Assembly (NCBI GenBank): GCA_027320785.1
Contig: DAHVKR010000054.1
Location: 1 to 7,520, forward strand
Origin: Bdellovibrionales bacterium
Lineage (GTDB): Bacteria; Bdellovibrionota; Bdellovibrionia; Bdellovibrionales; Bdellovibrionaceae
Length of the DNA stretch: 7,520 nt
Direction: 5' to 3'
Position numbers and translations under genes: made by a program. The notes beneath the pieces were generated by a model that was not told the origin of the DNA, searched no databases, and saw nothing but the letters and a program-made list of their open reading frames with translations. Positions 1 to 6,111 of this stretch are shown one piece after another (within the stretch, counting starts at the first letter, position 1; every line of letters starts with the position of its first letter).

Positions 1-830
1 CCATTAAAAGACAGGGCGATCAAAAAATATCCGAGAAGTACGGGAACCTTTTTCAAATGTATGACAAAATCACAGGCGAAAATCCCTACAAAACACCGAT
101 GAAGATTTATCCAGCTCCCCACTACACAATGGGCGGCTTATGGGTTGACTACAATTTAATGAGCACAATTCCTGGCTTATTTGTGGCGGGAGAGGCAAAC
201 TTCTCTGATCATGGTGCGAATCGACTGGGCGCCTCCGCCTTGATGCAAGGCTTGGCAGACGGCTATTTTGTCGTCCCCTATACAGTGGGCAACTACATTG
301 CAAACGCGAAGCTTGAAAGCATTTCAACAACTCACGAGGCGTTCAAAGAAGCCGCAAATGGAGTTGAAACACAGATTCAAAAACTGATGGCCGTTAAGGG
401 TGGAAGAACTGTTGAAAGCTTCCATAAACAATTAGGTCGCATCATGTGGAACCACTGTGGAATGGGCAGAACAGAAAAAGGTCTTCGAGAGGCGCTCGAA
501 ATGATTCCGAAACTTCGAGAGGAGTTTTGGCAAAACGTACGAGTTCCTGGCGAGGCCAGCTACTTAAATCCTGAGCTGGAAAAGGCGGGCCGTGTAGCAG
601 ACTATATGGAGTTGGGCGAGTTGATGTGCCGAGATGCACTTGAAAGAAAAGAGTCTTGTGGCGGCCACTTCCGAGAAGAGTATCAGGTGGACGGCGAGGC
701 AAAGCGAGATGATGAAAACTTTTGCCATGTGGCCGCGTGGGAATGGATGGGCACAGGAAAGAACCAGACTCGACATGAAGAACAACTTGAATTTGAAAAT
801 GTCAAACTGGCAACAAGAAGCTACAAGTAG
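1..830 (+). CDS. sdhA: Succinate dehydrogenase/fumarate reductase flavoprotein subunit (C-terminal part, 5' truncated by window edge)
   Basis: This is the catalytic FAD subunit of complex II, which interconverts succinate and fumarate at the cytoplasmic face of the inner membrane. The frame is open from base 3, so the gene starts left of the window; about 275 residues are present. Seen: the PAPHYTMGG block (His codon 120-122) and the PGLFVAGE and HGANRLGAS blocks (Arg codon 222-224). The His and Arg match the substrate-binding pair known as His354 and Arg399 in E. coli SdhA, and the AGE segment belongs to the FAD site. The C-terminal helical domain ends in the [15 protein letters not shown] and HVAAWEW blocks typical of B-type enzymes (Bacillus, Bacteroidetes, Wolinella), where a single dihaem cytochrome b subunit is usual; that gene would lie upstream, unseen. 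The FAD N-terminus is missing from view. The stop is 8 bp before the iron-sulfur subunit, so the two are co-transcribed. Sequence alone does not say which direction the enzyme runs in vivo. Confidence 0.95.
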   Translation, partial: IKRQGDQKISEKYGNLFQMYDKITGENPYKTPMKIYPAPHYTMGGLWVDYNLMSTIPGLFVAGEANFSDHGANRLGASALMQGLADGYFVVPYTVGNYIANAKLESISTTHEAFKEAANGVETQIQKLMAVKGGRTVESFHKQLGRIMWNHCGMGRTEKGLREALEMIPKLREEFWQNVRVPGEASYLNPELEKAGRVADYMELGELMCRDALERKESCGGHFREEYQVDGEAKRDDENFCHVAAWEWMGTGKNQTRHEEQLEFENVKLATRSYK

Positions 831-838
831 GTGGGTAA

Positions 839-1624
839 ATGGCTGAAAATAAAATCAACTTAACACTTAAAGTATGGCGACAAAAAAACAAGGGAACAAA
901 GGGAGAGTTTAAAAGCTACCCGGTTCAAAATGTTTCAACAGATGCTTCCTTTCTTGAAATGCTGGATCAGCTTAATGAAGAGCTCATTCAAAAAGGAGAC
1001 GACCCGATTACTTTTGATCATGACTGCCGAGAAGGAATTTGTGGTTCCTGTGGTTTTATGATCAATGGGAATGCCCATGGCCCTCTCAAAAGCACAACGG
1101 TTTGTCAGCTTCACATGAGAAACTTTAAAGACGGCGAAGTCTTAACTCTTGAGCCGTGGAGAGCCCACGCTTTTCCAGTTATTAAAGACTTAATGGTAGA
1201 CCGAACAGCATTTGATCGAATTATCAAGGCTGGCGGATTTGTTTCGGTGAATACGGGAGGCGCGCCAGATGGAAATGCGATTCCCGTTCCGAAATCGAAT
1301 GCCGATGAGGCTTTTGCTAATGCCACATGCATTGGCTGTGGTGCTTGCGTGGCCTCATGTAAGAACAGTTCTGCTGCGCTCTTTACCTCTGCGAAAATTT
1401 CTCATTTGGCGGTTCTGCCTCAAGGAGACGCAGAAAGAGAAAGACGAGTTCTTGGAATGGTGGAGCAAATGGACTTGGAAGGCTTTGGAGCTTGTTCAAC
1501 AACGGAAGCCTGCTCGGCTGCTTGCCCAAAAGATATTAGCCTTGTGAGTATTGCCCGCATGAATCGTGAATTCTTGAAGGCGAGCTTGAACAAAAAACCA
1601 GAGACCTCAATCGGAGACATGTAA
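839..1624 (+). CDS. sdhB: Succinate dehydrogenase/fumarate reductase iron-sulfur subunit
   Basis: This subunit passes electrons from the flavoprotein FAD to the membrane quinone site through three clusters. The 261-residue product has all expected ligands. An N-terminal ferredoxin fold holds the [2Fe-2S] cluster with Cys63, Cys68, Cys71 (CREGICGSC) and Cys89. The C-terminal domain has Cys164, Cys167, Cys170 and Cys229 for [4Fe-4S], and Cys174, Cys219 and Cys225 for [3Fe-4S]; assignments follow the E. coli SdhB pattern. Cys174 is followed by Lys, not by the Pro seen in many relatives; I recall this from Bacteroidetes-like B-type enzymes. Length is normal for the family. The ATG lies 8 bp after the sdhA stop, with AGGTGG (829-834) as ribosome binding site overlapping that stop, which suggests coupled translation and equal stoichiometry. 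It is the last gene of the presumed sdhCAB operon. Succinate dehydrogenase versus fumarate reductase cannot be decided from sequence. Confidence 0.96.
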   Translation: MAENKINLTLKVWRQKNKGTKGEFKSYPVQNVSTDASFLEMLDQLNEELIQKGDDPITFDHDCREGICGSCGFMINGNAHGPLKSTTVCQLHMRNFKDGEVLTLEPWRAHAFPVIKDLMVDRTAFDRIIKAGGFVSVNTGGAPDGNAIPVPKSNADEAFANATCIGCGACVASCKNSSAALFTSAKISHLAVLPQGDAERERRVLGMVEQMDLEGFGACSTTEACSAACPKDISLVSIARMNREFLKASLNKKPETSIGDM

Positions 1625-1755
1625 TAAAAATAACGCGTTGCCATTCGGGTTTTTCAATTAACCGGTGGCGCGGAGCGCGTCTGTCAAATAACTAAGACAG
1701 GCGCGGATCTACATCACTGGAATGCCCACCAAAGCCTCTGTCGGAAAGAGACTTT
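1625..1755. other. Structured intergenic region after sdhB
   Basis: This 131-bp spacer contains several possible hairpins. Arms 1676-1685 and 1696-1705 pair over 10 bp, with one G-U wobble and a 10-base A-rich loop. A shorter GCGC/GCGC hairpin (1668-1671 with 1675-1678) overlaps the first arm, so the two exclude each other. Neither is followed by a T-run on the plus strand, so they are not classical intrinsic terminators. A weak imperfect stem (1632-1637 with 1646-1651) followed by a short T-run is the only terminator-like element, and it is poor. AACGCGTT (1632-1639) is an 8-bp palindrome. The region may separate or attenuate expression between sdhB and the downstream small gene; this is inference. 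Confidence 0.35.
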
Positions 1756-2034
1756 ATGAAAAAAGTGGGCGAAATCATGAAAGAAATGGGATTTAACGCG
1801 GACTCATCAGAGGCTACGCAAAAAGCCTTTATTAAATATTTAGTTCAAGTCGCGAACAAACATCGCCCCCTTGGCTCTCAAGCGACAAGTGAGGACGAGG
1901 ATGATGAGTGGGTTGAGCTTCGGCTGCACAGCAAAACCACAGACACAAAACCGATCCACGAGAAAATAACTTCTGAACAACTCTCATTTAATTTTGAGAA
2001 GGACCATACGGGCTCAGATAGCGAGGCGTGTTAA
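1756..2034 (+). CDS. Small acidic hypothetical protein with possible beta-clamp-binding motif
   Basis: I do not recognise this 92-residue protein. Residues 1-34 look like one or two amphipathic helices (MKKVGEIMKEMGF, then TQKAFIKYLVQVAN). Residues 45-52 are a very acidic run (EDEDDEW). The C-terminal third is polar and probably flexible, with one hydrophobic island, QLSFNF, at residues 75-80. That island resembles the hexapeptide form of the DNA sliding-clamp-binding motif (QLxLxL/F), with Phe replacing Leu. There is no signal peptide or membrane segment, so it should be cytoplasmic. The ATG is preceded by GGAAAGAG (1743-1750) at good spacing, and the frame upstream has no better start before a stop at 1693. 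Its coding status rests on the ribosome binding site, the start and a protein-like composition, not on homology. It could be read with sdhB as a distal gene or from its own promoter. Confidence 0.65.
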   Translation: MKKVGEIMKEMGFNADSSEATQKAFIKYLVQVANKHRPLGSQATSEDEDDEWVELRLHSKTTDTKPIHEKITSEQLSFNFEKDHTGSDSEAC

Positions 2035-2120
2035 CCTAGACTAATGTCGCATTTATAGAAAGCCCTGATTATTTCTGTACGTTTAGCCCACCCCCCTCGG
2101 TACCATTTTGGAACTAGAAC

Positions 2121-2149
2121 AATAATTCGCAACTTGTTTGTTCACAAAC
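2121..2149 (+). promoter_or_regulatory. Candidate promoter/operator region of the secreted protease
   Basis: The 161-bp spacer 2035-2195 separates the small gene from the protease. It contains AATAAT at 2121-2126, a 5/6 match to the -10 consensus, but with no acceptable -35 box at 16-18 bp upstream. A perfect inverted repeat, GTTTGT-TC-ACAAAC (2136-2149), follows it and would overlap the transcription start if that -10 is used, a position typical of a repressor site. The assignment is tentative; the palindrome itself is certain. Confidence 0.25.
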
Positions 2150-2195
2150 TGTGCAATGAAACAAAGTGTGAAATGAAAATCGATGAGGGGGAAAT

Positions 2196-3863
2196 ATGAA
2201 TCGGTTTCAAGGAAGAGCCGTTGCCACAATGGCTGCCATATTTGCTTTTGTGGGAGTCACACAGGCAAACGCAAAAATCGCAAAGATGACAAAAGAGCCA
2301 GAGGCTGTGCCCGGCGAATATGTGGTGAAGATTAAGCCACAATATAACATTCAAAACTATTCGATTAACACAATCGCCAACTCACTGGGCGCGTATGTTA
2401 AGAATACTATTTCAGATTTGAACCTTGTTGTTATTAAGCGGCCTGTATTTGAAACACGCCAGTCTGTAATGCAACAGTTGGCTCAAAACCCGAGTGTTCA
2501 ATATGTTGAACCCAACTATATATATCATATTAACAAGACACCCAATGATCCAATGCTAGGTCAATTATGGGGCATGTCGAATACTGGCGCCGCTGACTCA
2601 GAAGGTCATGTTGGAACGGCTGGTGTTGATATTGGCGCTCTTCAAGCTTGGGACATTGAAACAGGCAGTGATAAAGTTCTTGTCGCTGTTGTTGATACAG
2701 GGATCGATTATAACTCACCAGATTTACAGGCCAATGTTTGGACAAATGAAGCTGAGTTAAATGGTAAGGCTGGAGTTGATGACGATAACAACGGAATTAT
2801 CGACGATATTCACGGCGCAAACTTTGTTGATGCGGCTCACCCAACAGGCGATCCCATGGATGATCATGGCCACGGATCACACTGTTCAGGAACAATCGGA
2901 GCCAATGGAAATGATGGCAAAGGCTTGGTGGGCGTAAACTGGAAAACAAGAATTCTCGCTGCGAAATTTTTGGATGCAAATGGATCAGGAACTCTTGATG
3001 GCGCAGTTCAAGCTATCAACTATGCCACAAAAATGGGCGCGCGTGTTTTGAGTAACTCATGGGGCGGCGGCGGATACTCACAAGCTCTTTTTGATGCGAT
3101 TCAAAAATCAAATGAAGCAAATGCAGTTTTTGTTGCGGCAGCAGGTAACGAATCAAACGACAACGACTCTAATCCAACATATCCTGCTAGCTATGATGTT
3201 CCGAACGTTTTAGCAGTAGCTGCGATTGACAATAAAGGCCAACTGGCATCTTTCTCTAGTTATGGCAAAAAGAAAGTTCATGTAGGAGCTCCTGGCGTGA
3301 ACATCGTGAGCATCACTAAAGACGGCTATCAGTCATGGTCAGGAACTTCAATGGCGACTCCGCACGTATCAGGTATCGCGGCTCTTGTGGCCTCACACTT
3401 TCCTGATATGAAAAACTTAGATATCAAAGCCAGAATCATTGCGACTGCAAAACCAGATCGTTATCTTAAGAAAAAAGTATTAAGCGGTGGTATTGCAAAC
3501 GCCTATACGGCTCTTGCGAACATCATTCCGGCTCCAGATATGAACGACCCCGTTCACTGGTCTTCTAAAGACATCAGCATTTCAACAGCTCACCCTTATG
3601 TGGACAAAACAAAGCTTGAGCAAACTGTTAATGTGCCTGGGGCAAAAGAAATTTCAATCTACTTTGCGAAGTTTTCAACAGAGCAAATTTATGACACTGT
3701 TGAAATTTTTGATGGAACTGGAAAGTTGATCCAAAAATTAACTGGAAACAATGACGACAGTTTCAGTGACCCAATTCCTGGTGATACTGCAAAAATTGTA
3801 TTCACAAGCGACGACAGCGCAACAGATTATGGGTTCGATATTACTAAAGTGGCATATCGATAA
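2196..3863 (+). CDS. Secreted subtilisin-like S8 serine protease with I9 propeptide and CUB-like C-terminal domain
   Basis: This is an exported endopeptidase of the subtilase family, 555 residues long. In order: a Sec signal peptide (Arg7, hydrophobic core 8-20, likely cleavage after the Ala-Asn-Ala at 24-26); an inhibitor-I9 type propeptide at about 38-112, which folds the enzyme and is then removed; the S8 catalytic domain at about 117-445; and a C-terminal CUB-like beta domain at about 455-555. The catalytic residues are all present: Asp167 (VVDTG), His226 (HGSH), oxyanion Asn318 (AAAGNE) and Ser385 (SGTSMATPH). A DDDNNGIIDD loop (195-204) fits the DxDxNGxxD calcium-binding pattern. The only cysteine is Cys230, close to the catalytic His, as in the proteinase K motif. 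A strong ribosome binding site GAGGGGG (2185-2191) precedes the ATG. The gene stands alone, with its own terminator. An extracellular or periplasmic role in protein digestion is likely; the substrate is unknown. The CUB-like domain probably aids secretion, stability or substrate contact. Confidence 0.93.
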   Translation: MNRFQGRAVATMAAIFAFVGVTQANAKIAKMTKEPEAVPGEYVVKIKPQYNIQNYSINTIANSLGAYVKNTISDLNLVVIKRPVFETRQSVMQQLAQNPSVQYVEPNYIYHINKTPNDPMLGQLWGMSNTGAADSEGHVGTAGVDIGALQAWDIETGSDKVLVAVVDTGIDYNSPDLQANVWTNEAELNGKAGVDDDNNGIIDDIHGANFVDAAHPTGDPMDDHGHGSHCSGTIGANGNDGKGLVGVNWKTRILAAKFLDANGSGTLDGAVQAINYATKMGARVLSNSWGGGGYSQALFDAIQKSNEANAVFVAAAGNESNDNDSNPTYPASYDVPNVLAVAAIDNKGQLASFSSYGKKKVHVGAPGVNIVSITKDGYQSWSGTSMATPHVSGIAALVASHFPDMKNLDIKARIIATAKPDRYLKKKVLSGGIANAYTALANIIPAPDMNDPVHWSSKDISISTAHPYVDKTKLEQTVNVPGAKEISIYFAKFSTEQIYDTVEIFDGTGKLIQKLTGNNDDSFSDPIPGDTAKIVFTSDDSATDYGFDITKVAYR

Positions 3864-3889
3864 GCGAAAGCTTTAAAAGTAAAAACTCT

Positions 3890-3924
3890 AAAGGGAGATG
3901 CCTAAAGCGTCTCCCTTTTTATTT
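3890..3924 (+). terminator. Strong intrinsic terminator after the protease, probably bidirectional
   Basis: Arms 3890-3901 and 3907-3918 form a 12-bp stem with one G-U wobble and the loop CTAAA, followed by TTTTTATTT on the plus strand. On the minus strand the same stem is followed by TTTAGAGTTTTT, so it can also end the hydrolase transcript, whose stop codon (3919-3921) abuts the stem. Confidence 0.9.
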
Positions 3925-4782
3925 AAGGAACTCTTCTATTCGTAAGTTGACGTAGTCTGGATAATCTAATTGTGTACAGTGTGATCCGTGCGGGACCTCT
4001 AAGAATGTGGCATGAGGGATGGAGCGTTTAAAGTCCATCTGAAAAGACTTAGGTGTGATGTTGTCTTTATCGCCTGAAATAATAAGAGTTTTCTGAGTAA
4101 TCGTCGGAAGAATGTCAGTGCCGTCAAAGCGCATGAGAGATTCAAAAAGAGGAATAAAAACCTCTAAATTCAACTGTGAGACTCCTCGCGCGTAAATTTC
4201 AATATCTTTAAACTCAGTCAGCTTAATATTAAAGCCACCAGCTAAAGCAGCTAGTTGCATAGAAATAGGATTATCGACCAGGGTTTTCCACAGGGAATTC
4301 CACAAGAGGGGGTTTTTATCAAACTGCGATTTAACGAAATAGAAAAAGGGCTCGATAATGTCGAGTCCAAACATTCCTTTAATGGGATTTTTCTGAAAGC
4401 CATTTACAAAAACATAGGAGTCGAAAAGGGAGGGGTTTAACTGGTGAGCTGCCAGTAAAAGCGGAGCGCCAAAACTATGGCCTAGCCCAACGGGTTTTTC
4501 CACTTTTAGATGATCCAAGAGAAAAGCGAGATCTTTCGCTAAGGTTGTCATGGTAAGAGAGTTGAGATCATGCACAGGGTTGCTTTTGTGATGCCCGCGA
4601 AGGTCGAAGGTAATGACCCTGTATTCTTGAGAAAAATGCTCAACTTGATAGTGCCAGTGATTCATCAGGCAGGCGATGCCATAAATAAAGACAAGAGTCT
4701 TCGGGCCGTCACCACGGACTTCATAATAAAGAGGGTTTCCATCGAAGCTTGGAATGGTCTCTGAAACTTTGGGATATTCCAT
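3919..4782 (-). CDS. Alpha/beta hydrolase
   Basis: A 287-residue protein of the alpha/beta hydrolase superfamily, with no signal peptide and so cytoplasmic. The catalytic triad is visible: nucleophile Ser103 in the elbow GHSFG (101-105), acid Asp240 in SGDKDNITP, and His268 in HGSH near the C-terminus. FDLRGHHKS (59-67) is the usual conserved strand-loop before the elbow. A cap of about 100 residues (130-230), rich in aromatic and Leu/Ile residues, suggests a hydrophobic substrate. The canonical His-Gly oxyanion motif is replaced by Tyr34-Gly35 (FIYGIA). Esterase, lipase, haloperoxidase-like and thioesterase activities all remain possible; no specific substrate can be named. It begins 2 bp after the stop of the FHA-protein gene, with only a weak TTAGG as ribosome binding site inside that gene's end, so translation is probably coupled. 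It converges on the protease gene and shares its terminator. Confidence 0.88.
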   Translation of the reverse strand: MEYPKVSETIPSFDGNPLYYEVRGDGPKTLVFIYGIACLMNHWHYQVEHFSQEYRVITFDLRGHHKSNPVHDLNSLTMTTLAKDLAFLLDHLKVEKPVGLGHSFGAPLLLAAHQLNPSLFDSYVFVNGFQKNPIKGMFGLDIIEPFFYFVKSQFDKNPLLWNSLWKTLVDNPISMQLAALAGGFNIKLTEFKDIEIYARGVSQLNLEVFIPLFESLMRFDGTDILPTITQKTLIISGDKDNITPKSFQMDFKRSIPHATFLEVPHGSHCTQLDYPDYVNLRIEEFLK

Positions 4783-4784
4783 AA

Positions 4785-5465
4785 TTAACCTAAACGAACC
4801 TTAAAGAGACTGGTGCCGACACGAATTTCATCACCATCATCAAGTAGCTTTTCATCGAGAGACTGTCCATTGATTAAAACTTTTTTTGCAAGGGGTCTGA
4901 TAAGGGGTCCCAATGGTCCCTGAGAAATCTCAAAAGCTTGATCGGGTGAATCTTTTTCGAGGAATGAAATATCTTCGCTGAGAGGACCAAAAATGCGAGG
5001 ACCAAAACCCAAGAGCCACGTCGTTTCTGCGGAAGGGCCTTGTAAGCACTCAACCTGAACCGTTGGACTGAGGGGCGCAGCAGAGCTTGTGCCTAACAGA
5101 GAATTTTTTTTAAGAACTGCAAAGACCGCATCTTTCCAGCTTCTTTCTACAGAGTATTGGGAAAGCTCAGACTCCTTTATCCGCAAAACCTCAAAAAGGC
5201 TTTGGCCAACTTGAAAACGGGTCCCCTCAGAAATGCCGACGGTCTCAACTTTGTGGCCGTTCACGAGGAACTGATTTTGAGAGCCCGCGTCCTGAAGTAA
5301 AAGCTGACCATTAGGCAAAGAAATGACGCGCCCGTGCACAGAAGAAACGTTGCTGTCCAGCGGGAGCTGAATTTGCCCCTGCCGGCGACCCATGACCATG
5401 CCCGCCTCAATTTTAAAGAACTTATTCTGATAGGGGCCGCTTAAACCCTTTATTAAATAGACCAT
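4785..5465 (-). CDS. Protein with two FHA domains, the second degenerate
   Basis: FHA domains bind phosphothreonine peptides and mostly serve Ser/Thr-kinase signalling or secretion-system assembly. This 226-residue protein has an N-terminal FHA domain (about 1-95) with the conserved residues Gly26-Arg27, Ser41 and His44 (NVSSVHG), Asn64, and Asn69-Gly70. The middle (about 100-130) looks like a linker. A second FHA-like domain (about 137-226) is recognisable by its end: LINGQSLDEKLLDDGDEI, then a final beta strand. It lacks a clear SxxH motif, though Arg157 may stand for the Gly-Arg position, so it probably does not bind phosphothreonine in the usual way. No signal peptide, membrane segment or kinase domain is present. 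The start is chosen because the first FHA strand begins at MVYLIKG; the upstream ribosome binding site is weak. It is followed directly by the hydrolase, as one transcription unit. Its partner kinase is not in the window. Confidence 0.85.
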   Translation of the reverse strand: MVYLIKGLSGPYQNKFFKIEAGMVMGRRQGQIQLPLDSNVSSVHGRVISLPNGQLLLQDAGSQNQFLVNGHKVETVGISEGTRFQVGQSLFEVLRIKESELSQYSVERSWKDAVFAVLKKNSLLGTSSAAPLSPTVQVECLQGPSAETTWLLGFGPRIFGPLSEDISFLEKDSPDQAFEISQGPLGPLIRPLAKKVLINGQSLDEKLLDDGDEIRVGTSLFKVRLG

Positions 5466-5515
5466 CTTGATAAAGGTTACAGGGCTCCTCGGCCGGGGCC
5501 AAGTCCTGAAGGGAC

Positions 5516-5574
5516 AAATCCTTGCCCTACCCCCCTAACCCATGATAACTCCTCAAGAACTTAAAAATCCTTGC
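5516..5574 (+). promoter_or_regulatory. Candidate promoter region of the rpsF operon with a 10-bp direct repeat
   Basis: AAATCCTTGC occurs twice, at 5516-5525 and 5565-5574, 49 bp apart, in the divergent spacer between the FHA gene and rpsF. Each copy carries a TTGC -35-like core. The first gives TTGCCC (5522-5527), 16 bp, then GATAAC (5544-5549), both 4/6 matches, which would leave a leader of about 60 bases. The second (TTGCTC, 5571-5576) has only the poor CTTTAA at 5595-5600, too close to the start codon. A promoter must lie in this spacer; this exact choice is tentative. Confidence 0.35.
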
Positions 5575-5576
5575 TC

Positions 5577-5614
5577 GACCCATAGGGGGTTGGGCTTTAA
5601 CCGAAGGGAACCTA
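5577..5614 (+). promoter_or_regulatory. rpsF 5' leader with ribosome binding site and small hairpins
   Basis: AAGGGAA (5604-5610) is the Shine-Dalgarno element, ending 4 bases before the ATG. Short stems are possible: CCC-ATA-GGG (5579-5587) and GGTT/AACC (5588-5591 with 5599-5602), with a CCG trinucleotide at 5601-5603. rpsF leaders in many bacteria bind the S6:S18 complex through a CCG-containing structure. Here only the CCG and a short stem are seen, so an S6:S18 regulatory element is possible but not shown. Confidence 0.25.
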
Positions 5615-6088
5615 ATGGCGGATCAAGCTAAACGCTTCTATGAAGCAATTGTTATTGTTCATCCTGACACAACAACAGAACAGCAAAAAGAGTTATTCCA
5701 AAAAAACAAAGCAACCATCGAATCCTTTAATGGATCTGTGTTTACTTTAGATACGTGGGGCAAAAGAAATTTAGCCACACCAATTGGTAAAAACAAAAGA
5801 GCTGTTTTCTTCTATACGCTTTTCGAAGCGACTGGAAATGTTGTAGCAGAACTTGAGCGTACAATGAGAATCAATGATAAAGTTTTGCGTTTTTCACACG
5901 TAAGACTGGATGAAAGACTTCCATTGTCGAAGCACTACGATAAATTTAAAACCGGACTTGCAGAGACAGCAAACCGAGAGCGCGAAAGAGAAGCAAAAGC
6001 TCAATTGCGTAAAGCAGCCATGGCGGCCGCTCGTGCTGAAAGAGGCGACCGCGGAGATCGAGAAGAACGCGCTCCTCGTGGTGAATAA
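5615..6088 (+). CDS. rpsF: 30S ribosomal protein S6, with extended charged C-terminal tail
   Basis: S6 binds the central domain of 16S rRNA in the small subunit as a pair with S18. Residues 7-105 form the complete S6 fold: RFYEAIVIVHPD at the first strand, then the family core TWGKRNLATPI (47-57), and the last strand LRFSHVRLDE (91-100). The family is usually about 95-140 residues; this one is 157, because residues from about 115 are a low-complexity tail rich in Arg, Glu, Ala and Lys (including REREREAK and RGDRGDREER). The tail is probably helical at first, then disordered. The ATG has an AAGGGAA ribosome binding site 4 bases upstream. It is the first gene of a three-gene operon; the usual partner gene rpsR does not follow it. 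Confidence 0.96.
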   Translation: MADQAKRFYEAIVIVHPDTTTEQQKELFQKNKATIESFNGSVFTLDTWGKRNLATPIGKNKRAVFFYTLFEATGNVVAELERTMRINDKVLRFSHVRLDERLPLSKHYDKFKTGLAETANREREREAKAQLRKAAMAAARAERGDRGDREERAPRGE

Positions 6089-6094
6089 CTCAAG

Positions 6095-6111
6095 TAAGGT
6101 TGTGACTCTTG
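6095..6111 (+). promoter_or_regulatory. Ribosome binding site supporting a TTG start
   Basis: TAAGGT (6095-6100) lies 8 bases before TTG at 6109-6111. An in-frame TGA at 6103-6105 excludes any earlier start, and the next in-frame ATG is at 6139, inside the predicted first membrane helix. TTG is therefore the likely start of the membrane-protein gene. Confidence 0.6.

Noticed and set aside
442..702. Minus-strand frame opposite sdhA
   Set aside because: Antisense shadow of a conserved catalytic subunit, without start signals.
1269..1547. 92-residue plus-strand frame inside sdhB
   Set aside because: It lies wholly inside the well-supported iron-sulfur subunit in another frame, has no ribosome binding site and does not resemble a protein family.
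1722..1796. 24-codon ATG frame overlapping the start of the small gene, as a possible leader peptide
   Set aside because: It has no ribosome binding site, runs out of frame into the small gene, and its product resembles nothing known.
2195..3863. Protease considered as part of a toxin, type-system or defence cluster
   Set aside because: It has a signal peptide, its own terminator and no co-directional partner gene, so it reads as an ordinary stand-alone exported protease.
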